DNA of 64,000 nucleotides from NCBI GenBank assembly GCA_030145385.1, contig JAQYVU010000004.1, positions 1 to 64,000 on the forward strand, written 5' to 3'. Positions 50,768-58,015 of this stretch are shown here, in pieces (the first letter of the stretch is position 1; every line of letters begins with the position of its first letter). The DNA comes from Desulfococcaceae bacterium (lineage in GTDB: Bacteria > Desulfobacterota > Desulfobacteria > Desulfobacterales > Desulfosalsimonadaceae). The notes under the pieces were generated by a model. The model was not told the origin of the DNA and searched no databases. It saw nothing but the letters and a program-made list of their open reading frames with translations. The position numbers and the translations under genes were made by a program.

Positions 50768-50967
50768 TAGATTTCAACAATCCAAAAGAAGTTAAGCAAT
50801 TAAAAAAAATAGCTTCTTATCCTGAATTTAAAGAATTTAAGGAATATGTTGAGGATAAAATTAAATGCTTAGATAAGGTTGAAAATGTGGAATCAATGGA
50901 AGAATTAATCGGAAGAAAGATGGCTATTAAGTTATTAAAAGATATTTTAAGTTTTATTTATAATTAG
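50764..50967 (+). CDS. 67-residue virion-region protein, unknown
   Basis: Overlaps the portal stop by four bases (ATGA). Helical and acidic-basic (SYPEFKEFKEYVEDKIKCLD). Unknown. Confidence 0.5.
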   Translation: MIDFNNPKEVKQLKKIASYPEFKEFKEYVEDKIKCLDKVENVESMEELIGRKMAIKLLKDILSFIYN

Positions 50968-50996
50968 CTCGTAAGCATACACGAGCCTAAAAAACT

Positions 50997-51575
50997 ATGT
51001 CAGAAGAATATAATGAGGACGTTCAGCCTCAAGAAACTGAACAGGAGGAAACTCCAGACTTCCAAGAGGAAGAAGGTGAAGACACCCCTGGCGAGGGTGA
51101 GGAAACCACAGATTATAAAGCTCTTTATGAGGACTTGCTACCAAAGTATGAACAAACAAAGAAAGACAAGAATGGTTTGTTAAACAAGGTTAGCAAGGTA
51201 ACTAAAAAGAGCCAGCCAACGTCTGGTATTTCAGATGAAAGACTAGACAAACTTGAATTAAGGCAGATAGACTCAAATCTAACTGCTGACCAAATTCAAG
51301 ATATATTAGTAATTAAGAAAGCTAAGGGATTAGACGATGTTACGGAAGCTTATCAAAACCCTATGGTTCAATCTTTTTTAAAGGATTTCAGAGCTACACA
51401 GGAAAAGAAAGACAAAGTTAACAAAGCTACCCCGAAGGCTCAAGGCGGAAGTGCCGTGTCTTCTGGAGGTGCAAAAAGATTACCGAGTCAAAACAAAGAC
51501 TGGTTAAATAAATTACCAGGGAAAGGTGATGATGCGGTAGTCAATGAACTCCAAGAACGGTTCTTTGCCAACTAA
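50997..51575 (+). CDS. capsid scaffolding protein
   Basis: A 192-residue protein with a very acidic, Glu-rich N-terminus (about 1-45), a central coiled coil and a Gly/Ser-rich linker to a basic C-terminus. It is directly upstream of the major capsid protein, which is the classic scaffold composition and position. Confidence 0.7.
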   Translation: MSEEYNEDVQPQETEQEETPDFQEEEGEDTPGEGEETTDYKALYEDLLPKYEQTKKDKNGLLNKVSKVTKKSQPTSGISDERLDKLELRQIDSNLTADQIQDILVIKKAKGLDDVTEAYQNPMVQSFLKDFRATQEKKDKVNKATPKAQGGSAVSSGGAKRLPSQNKDWLNKLPGKGDDAVVNELQERFFAN

Positions 51576-51579
51576 ATAA

Positions 51580-52470
51580 ATGGCAGACACATTTTTTAAG
51601 AGTTATGATGCTGCTGGTTTGCGAGAGGATTTAATTGATTTGATAGTGAATATCAGCCCAACTGAAACTCCAATGCTTTCCCGTTTTGGTAAAGTAAAAG
51701 CTAGTGGAAAATATCATGAGTGGCAAACTGATTCTTTGGCAGCAGCAGCTTCAAATGCAGTTGTTGAGGGAACAGATGCTACTTCTAGTGCGTTAACAGC
51801 CACTTCAAGAACAGGTAACTACTGTCAGATTTCAAGAAAAATCTGGAGAGTAACAGATACAATGGAGGCTGTTAATAAAGCTGGTAGAGGTTCAGAATAC
51901 GCATACCAAATGGCTAAACACATGAAAGAGTTAGCCCGTGATATGGAATACGCAGTAGTAAACGGAACAGGTAATAGCGGAGCATCAGCAACAGCAAGAG
52001 AGCTTAAAGGTGTTCTTAGTTGGGTTTCAACTAATGTTGAAACAGGGACAGGAACAGGAACAGAAGCATTAACTGAAACAATGTATAACAACTTGTTACA
52101 GGATATTTATGATCAAGGCGGAAACCCTGATGTAACTTATGCTAACGGCTTCCAAAAGAGAAAAATTTCAGCTTTCTCAACTCCTTCAACAAGAAATATC
52201 AATGTTGAAGATAAGAGATTGGTAGCAACAGTCGATGTTTATGATTCAGACTTCGGCTTACAGCAAGTTATCTTAGACAGATACATGCCAACAGATAAGG
52301 TGGCAGTATTACAAGAGGATTTGTGGAAAGTAGGTATGTTAAGACCTGTAAAATACAAAGAACTTCCAGATAATGGAGGTGGTCCAAAAGGACAAGTAGA
52401 ATCAGAATTTACACTTGAATCTTTAAATGAGAAAGCAAGTGGTAAAATTACCGGATTAACTACAAGCTAA
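51580..52470 (+). CDS. major capsid protein (DUF5309 / SU10-like)
   Basis: A 296-residue HK97-fold capsid protein. The start MADTFFKSYDAAGLREDLID and INISPTETPMLSRFGK-like region, a central RDMEYAVVNGTGNSG and DLWKVGMLRPVKYKELPDNG match the DUF5309 capsid group. It is placed four bases after the scaffold gene and has no cleaved delta domain. Confidence 0.85.
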   Translation: MADTFFKSYDAAGLREDLIDLIVNISPTETPMLSRFGKVKASGKYHEWQTDSLAAAASNAVVEGTDATSSALTATSRTGNYCQISRKIWRVTDTMEAVNKAGRGSEYAYQMAKHMKELARDMEYAVVNGTGNSGASATARELKGVLSWVSTNVETGTGTGTEALTETMYNNLLQDIYDQGGNPDVTYANGFQKRKISAFSTPSTRNINVEDKRLVATVDVYDSDFGLQQVILDRYMPTDKVAVLQEDLWKVGMLRPVKYKELPDNGGGPKGQVESEFTLESLNEKASGKITGLTTS

Positions 52471-52485
52471 ACATTAAATTGTTCC

Positions 52486-52533
52486 TTGATTGGGTGGTCA
52501 GTCCGAACCGACTTACCCAATCAATGGTTCGGA
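52486..52533 (+). promoter_or_regulatory. overlapping inverted repeats after the capsid gene
   Basis: TTGATTGGGT (52486-52495) pairs with ACCCAATCAA (52515-52524); TCCGAACC (52502-52509) pairs with GGTTCGGA (52526-52533). The stems interleave. With only one base between the last two arms both cannot form fully as a pseudoknot, so they are probably alternative hairpins. Confidence 0.55.
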
Positions 52534-52539
52534 AACAAT

Positions 52540-52857
52540 ATGGGATTATTAGATGAAATGCTTAAACTTCCACCAGAGAAGTTAAAACCTATAATTGATA
52601 GGCTTAAGCAATTACAAAAAAACAAAGAAGATTTTTATAAAAAATACGATAAAAAACAATTTGGAGATTTCTCTAAATCTATTAAAAAAGAGGATGGATG
52701 GACTGATAACAAATCAATGAAAAAGGTGTTTAGTGTTCCTTTAGAGGTGTATATGTCAAATCCTGAATACTGGGATAAGGTTTGTAGAGATAAAAAACTC
52801 CAAAAAAATCACCCAGAATGGAAAGTCGGAAAGAGTATTAATAAATTTACAAAATAA
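52540..52857 (+). CDS. 105-residue phage protein, unknown
   Basis: MGLLDEMLKLPPEKLKPIID and a basic C-terminus. I start at 52540, after the switch-like hairpins; an in-frame ATG at 52486 would run through them. Function unknown. Confidence 0.55.
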   Translation: MGLLDEMLKLPPEKLKPIIDRLKQLQKNKEDFYKKYDKKQFGDFSKSIKKEDGWTDNKSMKKVFSVPLEVYMSNPEYWDKVCRDKKLQKNHPEWKVGKSINKFTK

Positions 52858-52858
52858 T

Positions 52859-53965
52859 ATGAATATACTTTCTTTAGTTGTTGGTAGGGATGGTTGTTCC
52901 GGATACCGAGTTAGAAAACCATTAAACGCAATCGAGAAGGGGAAAAATGAACATCAGGTTTATTATGTTAATCACGGAGATTCAGGGGAGCAAATTTTAG
53001 ACCTTTTAATAGGTGCAAATATAATTGTATTAAGACAACAACATGACCAGATGTTTCATTACCTTAAAAACCAAACAATTGTTGATATAAGCAAAAAATT
53101 GTTTGTGGTTGATATGGATGACGACATTTTTAATATAACCCCTTTTGCTGATACTTACCGTTGGGGAGGAGTTGAAGAAGTAAAATATGACGGTAAGTGG
53201 TTATGGAAGAATGGAGAGAATAACTTTGACGCTGAAAGAAATTTAAAAAACTTGCAAAGCATTATTACTATGCTTGCCCAGGCTGATTTGATTACTTGCA
53301 CAACTTCTTATTTGAAAGAAAGATTAACTGAAATATCTGGAAATAAAAACATAGCAGTATTGCCAAATGCTATTGACTTCAACCATTGGAAAAAATGGAA
53401 TTTAAAAAAGCATAAAGAAATTCGTATTGGTTGGACTGGTGGAGCTACTCACTATATTGACTGGCACACTATAAAAAACGGATTACAGAGAGTTTTTAAA
53501 AAATATGACAACCTTAAATTGGTTTTACAGGGTTGTAAATGGGATGGAACAATAAAGGATCTACCTTATGAATACCACGACTGGATTGATTTTGATGGAC
53601 ACCCTTACAAAACAGCGTCCTTAGACATTGATATAGCAATTATACCTCTAAAGGACACAAAGTTTAACAAGTCTAAATCGTGTATTAAATGGTATGAATT
53701 TTCATCTTTGGGAATACCGTCAGTTGTATCAAATGTTTTACCTTATTCAAACGAGATTGAACACGATAAAACAGCTCTTGTATTCAAAGATGAAGAGGAA
53801 TTTGTTGAGCAGTTAAGTAGATTGATAGAGGATGAGAAATTAAGACGAAAAATCGGTTCAGAAGCTCAAAAATGGGTGAATAATAATAGGGATTTAGACC
53901 ATATCAAAGAAGATTATATAAAGGCTTACGCCGAAGCGTTAAAAAAGAAAAAAAATGCAAAATAA
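52859..53965 (+). CDS. glycosyltransferase (GT-B type)
   Basis: A 368-residue protein of the GT4-like fold. The donor half has IRIGWTGGATHYIDWHTIKN, IAIIPLKDTKFNKSKSCIKW and YEFSSLGIPSVVSNVLPYS, the usual sugar-nucleotide region. It transfers a sugar to an unknown acceptor. Its place between capsid and tail genes suggests virion-protein or host-surface modification. Its last 11 bases overlap the methyltransferase gene. Confidence 0.8.
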   Translation: MNILSLVVGRDGCSGYRVRKPLNAIEKGKNEHQVYYVNHGDSGEQILDLLIGANIIVLRQQHDQMFHYLKNQTIVDISKKLFVVDMDDDIFNITPFADTYRWGGVEEVKYDGKWLWKNGENNFDAERNLKNLQSIITMLAQADLITCTTSYLKERLTEISGNKNIAVLPNAIDFNHWKKWNLKKHKEIRIGWTGGATHYIDWHTIKNGLQRVFKKYDNLKLVLQGCKWDGTIKDLPYEYHDWIDFDGHPYKTASLDIDIAIIPLKDTKFNKSKSCIKWYEFSSLGIPSVVSNVLPYSNEIEHDKTALVFKDEEEFVEQLSRLIEDEKLRRKIGSEAQKWVNNNRDLDHIKEDYIKAYAEALKKKKNAK

Positions 53966-54410
53966 AGTCTATAATTACGTTAAACAACAAGTTGAATATA
54001 AAGAAATAAAAGGAAAAACGCTTGATATAGGCTCATTGGATGTAAACGGCTCTCTGAGGTCAATATTTGAAGATTATACGGGTATTGATATGAGGGAAGG
54101 AGATAATGTTGATATAGTCGCCAACTCTCATAAGTTGCCGTTTAAGGCGAATACATTTGATTGTATTACCTGTGTTGAAACTCTTGAACATGATGACAAC
54201 CCATTTCAGACCTTGAAAGAGGTATACAGAGTTTTAAAACCTGGGGGATGGGTGATTTTATCAGCAAGTGGCATTTCATTCCCTAAACACGATTACCCAG
54301 GAGATTATTTTAGATATACCCCAGAGGGATTGGGAGTTTTACTTAAAGGATTTAAAAATATAGAGGTTAGCGGAGATGATGATGAGGTTTATGGTATTGG
54401 TCAAAAATAA
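53955..54410 (+). CDS. class I SAM-dependent methyltransferase
   Basis: A 151-residue compact methyltransferase: GKTLDIGSLDVNGSLRSIF (variant motif I), GIDMREGDNVDIV, FDCITCVETLEHDDNPFQTL and LKPGGWVILSA. Coupled to the glycosyltransferase, so it may cap the same glycan. Confidence 0.75.
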   Translation: MQNKVYNYVKQQVEYKEIKGKTLDIGSLDVNGSLRSIFEDYTGIDMREGDNVDIVANSHKLPFKANTFDCITCVETLEHDDNPFQTLKEVYRVLKPGGWVILSASGISFPKHDYPGDYFRYTPEGLGVLLKGFKNIEVSGDDDEVYGIGQK

Positions 54411-54426
54411 ATTTTAATTTAAAAAT

Positions 54427-54603
54427 ATGAAAATTTTACAATCAGCATCAAAAATCGTTTTTATTCTCATGGCAATGGCAGTTGTTGTTTTAACTGCGAT
54501 AGGCACAGTAGAGGCTAAAGACTTTATAGTGTTAGCAAGTATGGCTTTCGCTTTCTATTTTTCTAATAAAGGAAATACAAACGAACCATATGCAGGTAAA
54601 TAA
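54427..54603 (+). CDS. 58-residue membrane protein, possible holin
   Basis: Two hydrophobic segments (IVFILMAMAVVVLTAIGTV and FIVLASMAFAFYF) in a 58-residue protein. Position next to a coiled-coil membrane protein suggests a lysis pair. Confidence 0.45.
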   Translation: MKILQSASKIVFILMAMAVVVLTAIGTVEAKDFIVLASMAFAFYFSNKGNTNEPYAGK

Positions 54604-54617
54604 TTAATAATAGACCA

Positions 54618-54818
54618 ATGGAAAAAGACATTAAAGAAAGAGTTTCACTACTCGAATTAAGCTATAAAACGCTTCATAAAACTTTGGAAGAGGCTTGCCA
54701 GGAAATAAAGGAGATGAAAGAAAAGCTGTTGGCAAGACCTTCTTGGGCGGTAATGTTTATAATTTCAAGCCTAACAACAATTTGTGGGAGTTTAATAGTT
54801 TATATAATAACAAAATAA
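54618..54818 (+). CDS. XhlA-like coiled-coil membrane protein
   Basis: 66 residues: a coiled coil (RVSLLELSYKTLHKTLEEAC) followed by one C-terminal membrane helix (WAVMFIISSLTTICGSLIVY). This is the plan of XhlA/haemolysin-like lysis proteins. Confidence 0.5.
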   Translation: MEKDIKERVSLLELSYKTLHKTLEEACQEIKEMKEKLLARPSWAVMFIISSLTTICGSLIVYIITK

Positions 54819-55685
54819 ATGCAGGCTAAAATAGCGACATCTAAACGCTTTAATATTGTATCATTAACTGATTGGCACTGCCCATATCACGATGAAAAGG
54901 CTTTAGAGGTGGCGTTAGCCTTTTGTAAATTAATTCAACCCCAGATAATCATAATCCACGAAGCACACGACTTTTACAGCCTTTCAAGCTTTGATAAAGA
55001 CCCCAACCGGATCAACTCACTTCAAGAAGAAATAGACCAAGTAACCAAATATTTTTGGGCTTTGCGTAAACTTTGCCCAAAATCACGGATAATCTTATTA
55101 GGGTCAAATCACTTATACCGTTTGAGAAAATATCTTTGGAGGCAAGCCCCGGCTTTTGCTGGGCTAAGAAGCCTTGAAATACCTAAGTTATTGGACTTAG
55201 ATACATTCAAAATTGAATATAAAGATACTTTTACCTTTAGAGATGTTCTCTTTAAACACGGAAATAAAGTCAGTAGTCATTCAGCTTATACAGCCAAAAA
55301 GGAATTTGAAAAAGAAGGAATGAGCGGAGTAACCGGACACACGCATAGGCTTGGTCAGTATTACGCCACCAAAAGAGGTGGCTCATATACTTGGATTGAA
55401 AGCGGGTGTCTTTGCGACCTTAATCCAGAATACATAGAAGGAACACCGGATTGGCAACATGGTATAAGTCTTGTCAGTTTTGAACCAAAAGGAAAGCATT
55501 TTTACGCTTATCCTATACCAATTGTAAATTATGAGATTCATTGGGGCGACACAACAATATGCCTAAAAGACAAGAGTGCCAAATATACAGTAGGGTTAAC
55601 GGCTGGTATACGCCGACCTCAAGCTGGAACAAAGGGAAAAAAGCAGAATGGGAGGATAGAAAAGAATATAAAGCCAAATAAATGA
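54819..55685 (+). CDS. calcineurin-like metallophosphoesterase
   Basis: A 288-residue protein with motif I SLTDWHCPYHDE, a variant motif II (IIIIHEAHDFYSL in place of GDxxD), motif III ILLGSNHLYRLRK and late motif GVTGHTHRLG. The C-terminus is basic. It cleaves phosphoesters; the target is unknown. Within the virion operon it may process nucleic acid. Confidence 0.75.
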   Translation: MQAKIATSKRFNIVSLTDWHCPYHDEKALEVALAFCKLIQPQIIIIHEAHDFYSLSSFDKDPNRINSLQEEIDQVTKYFWALRKLCPKSRIILLGSNHLYRLRKYLWRQAPAFAGLRSLEIPKLLDLDTFKIEYKDTFTFRDVLFKHGNKVSSHSAYTAKKEFEKEGMSGVTGHTHRLGQYYATKRGGSYTWIESGCLCDLNPEYIEGTPDWQHGISLVSFEPKGKHFYAYPIPIVNYEIHWGDTTICLKDKSAKYTVGLTAGIRRPQAGTKGKKQNGRIEKNIKPNK

Positions 55686-56659
55686 AATTTAAAAACACAG
55701 TAAAATTAGAGACCCCCCAGGGGTGTCGATTTGGAGGAATAAACGGGATATATAAAATCTCAAATCCTGATGGTTGGCTTGATTACTTGCCATCAACGGA
55801 AGTCCAAAGGTTTCGTTCTTTAGAAACAATGGCTTGCGTTTCTTTTTCAGCTATTAACACGCTTGAAATGCAGTTCAAATATCTAATTAAAAACAAATTA
55901 ATAGATGATGAAGATTTAAAGTGGTTGGAGGATAACGGATACATGTTAGACGGAGAAGTGAATTTTTCAGACCGATTTATAGCTACTCTTTCAGAAACAA
56001 AAAAGTCAGGTAATTATTTAAGCAAAGTAGCAGAAACAATTAAACAGTTTGGCTTAGTGCCAGAGGTTGTTTGGGATTATCCACGCCCAGATGATGACCC
56101 AGACTTTAAATGGAACGACTATTACAGAGAAATACCAGAAAGTGTAATCGAACTTGGAAAGAAGTTTTTAGAGAGGTTTGATATTCAGTATGAATATGTG
56201 CCTCAAAGTGATTTCAGCAAAGCTTTAGAGTTTGCCCCTATTCAAGTGATTGTCTACGCTTGGGTTTTGATGAACGGAAAATACCAGAAAGATGGAACTT
56301 TTAACCACGCAACTACCTTATTTGATGATTACATGGTGTTTGACACTTATTCACCTTACGTTAAGCAGTTGGCTGTGGATAACTTATACACATACGGTTA
56401 TCAATACACAATTACAAATAAAATTAACTATACCAATATGTTATTAAAAGAAAACTATCTTTATTTACTTGTCGAGGGAAACGAGATGAAAACAGGTGTC
56501 GTGGTAAACGGCAAATTATTGGTTGATGACTGGTTGAATGTGCAAAAAATTTGGATTGGTCGAACCAAAGGAGATATCAAAGACAAGGTTGTAAGTGTTA
56601 AGCTTGCTGATTGGAACAGCGTTGACCATTACAATTTGAAGATGGAAAAATTAACTTAA
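55682..56659 (+). CDS. papain-like (C1) cysteine peptidase-like protein
   Basis: A 325-residue protein with a candidate nucleophile in ETMACVSFSAINTLE (Cys about 52), a candidate His in GTFNHATTLFDD and an Asp/Asn context in MVFDTYSPYVKQL. The order fits a C1-like fold. It could process virion proteins or cut host surface peptides. Overlaps the previous gene by four bases. Confidence 0.6.
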   Translation: MKFKNTVKLETPQGCRFGGINGIYKISNPDGWLDYLPSTEVQRFRSLETMACVSFSAINTLEMQFKYLIKNKLIDDEDLKWLEDNGYMLDGEVNFSDRFIATLSETKKSGNYLSKVAETIKQFGLVPEVVWDYPRPDDDPDFKWNDYYREIPESVIELGKKFLERFDIQYEYVPQSDFSKALEFAPIQVIVYAWVLMNGKYQKDGTFNHATTLFDDYMVFDTYSPYVKQLAVDNLYTYGYQYTITNKINYTNMLLKENYLYLLVEGNEMKTGVVVNGKLLVDDWLNVQKIWIGRTKGDIKDKVVSVKLADWNSVDHYNLKMEKLT

Positions 56660-56663
56660 ATTT

Positions 56664-57362
56664 ATGACTTTAGAAACATTACGCTCAGCGGTAAGATTTA
56701 TAGTCTTTGGAGACTCAAGTAATACCCAATATGAAAACACCGATTTAGACCGCAATATTAATCTTTGGTATAAAACAGCCCTTAGCTGGATATTGCCAAT
56801 TAATGGAGATTGGCAGGTAAACGGATCAGTTGCTACCACTGATATAGAAGCGGGAGTAAGAAAATATCAAATACCAACAGACATTTTAAAACTTAATGAA
56901 GTTTATATTAAATACGGAACTTCATCAGAATATGTGAAAGCCACCCAGAGAGACCCCAAAAATATCAGTGTTGAGCCTGATCAAGACACCTATGGATATT
57001 ACCCTGAAACCCCTGAATTTGACCTTAAAGGCGATTATATTTACATCTACACCCCTGAAACAACTATCGCAGCAGTAACCGCAGGGCTTAAAATCCATTA
57101 CCAAACAGAGATTACCGAATTATCCAGCACATCAGACGAACCGAATTTAGCAGAACCTTTTGAGAAGTTATTAATTAAAGGTCCAGCTTATGACTATCCG
57201 TTTATTGACTCAGGCAAGAAAAGAGATCTGAAAAGAGAAATATATGGAGATCCGACAATAAAGAATGATGACGGTGTAAAAGGAGATTTACAGAAGCACT
57301 ATGCGACCCGCTCAACAGTAAGGAGGAATAAAATATCACCAAAAGTGGAAAATTATTTTTAA
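56664..57362 (+). CDS. head-tail adaptor protein
   Basis: A 232-residue protein with the style of phage connector proteins: helical start LETLRSAVRFIVFGDSSNT, DLDRNINLWYKTALSWIL, and a beta part. The position after capsid genes and before tail genes supports the call; there is no strict signature. Confidence 0.55.
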   Translation: MTLETLRSAVRFIVFGDSSNTQYENTDLDRNINLWYKTALSWILPINGDWQVNGSVATTDIEAGVRKYQIPTDILKLNEVYIKYGTSSEYVKATQRDPKNISVEPDQDTYGYYPETPEFDLKGDYIYIYTPETTIAAVTAGLKIHYQTEITELSSTSDEPNLAEPFEKLLIKGPAYDYPFIDSGKKRDLKREIYGDPTIKNDDGVKGDLQKHYATRSTVRRNKISPKVENYF

Positions 57363-57373
57363 CTTTCAAATTT

Positions 57374-57529
57374 ATGAAAACAACAAAAAGAGATGAAAAA
57401 GGGCAAATAATCCGTTCAAAAGAATGGAATAAAGAAAGAATCGAGTTATTAAAAAACAAAATAACCGATTACAAAAACAGAATCAAAAACGCTCAAGAGG
57501 AGATTAAACAAAGAGAAATTAATAAATAA
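57374..57529 (+). CDS. 51-residue coiled-coil protein, unknown
   Basis: A highly charged helix (ERIELLKNKITDYKNRIKNA). Compact placement supports it as a gene; function unknown. Confidence 0.45.
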   Translation: MKTTKRDEKGQIIRSKEWNKERIELLKNKITDYKNRIKNAQEEIKQREINK

Positions 57530-57539
57530 CTAAAAATAT

Positions 57540-57962
57540 ATGGCAAATGTAGTTTATAACGCCCTTAAGAAAAACATAATGAATGGAGGAATTGACCTTG
57601 ATTCAGACACAATCAAGGTCGCTTTAGTAACAAGCTCATACACTCCCGATCAAGACTCTGATGAAGACTTCGCTGATGTTACCAACGAGGTATCCGGCAC
57701 AGGCTACACCGCAGGCGGTGCTGAATTAGCAAATAAAGCGGTAACAGCCGATAATACCGATGATGAAGGTGTTTTTGATGCTGATAATGTAACTTGGAGT
57801 TCATCTTCAATTACTGCCAGGGGTGCAGTTATTTACAAATCAACAGGCACACCAGCTAATGACTTGCTTATCGCCTATATAGATTTCGGTGAAGATAAGG
57901 TCAGCTCAGATGGTGATTTTACAATTACTTGGGATGCTGAGGGGATACTTAATTTAGGTTAA
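57540..57962 (+). CDS. virion decoration or tail protein
   Basis: A 140-residue beta-rich protein (VYNALKKNIMNGGIDLDSDT, VALVTSSYTPDQDSDE, DLLIAYIDFGED) resembling common small phage structural proteins. The exact role is unclear. Confidence 0.55.
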   Translation: MANVVYNALKKNIMNGGIDLDSDTIKVALVTSSYTPDQDSDEDFADVTNEVSGTGYTAGGAELANKAVTADNTDDEGVFDADNVTWSSSSITARGAVIYKSTGTPANDLLIAYIDFGEDKVSSDGDFTITWDAEGILNLG

Positions 57963-58015
57963 ATTCCTTACCCTGCTTCTTTTGAAAAAAGGAGTAGGAA
58001 TAAGTAATTTATTTT

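Noticed and set aside
52486-52533. H-type pseudoknot as a frameshift signal
   Set aside because: Only one base would have to cross a 10-bp stem, and the capsid stop lies upstream with no slippery site, so alternative hairpins are more plausible.
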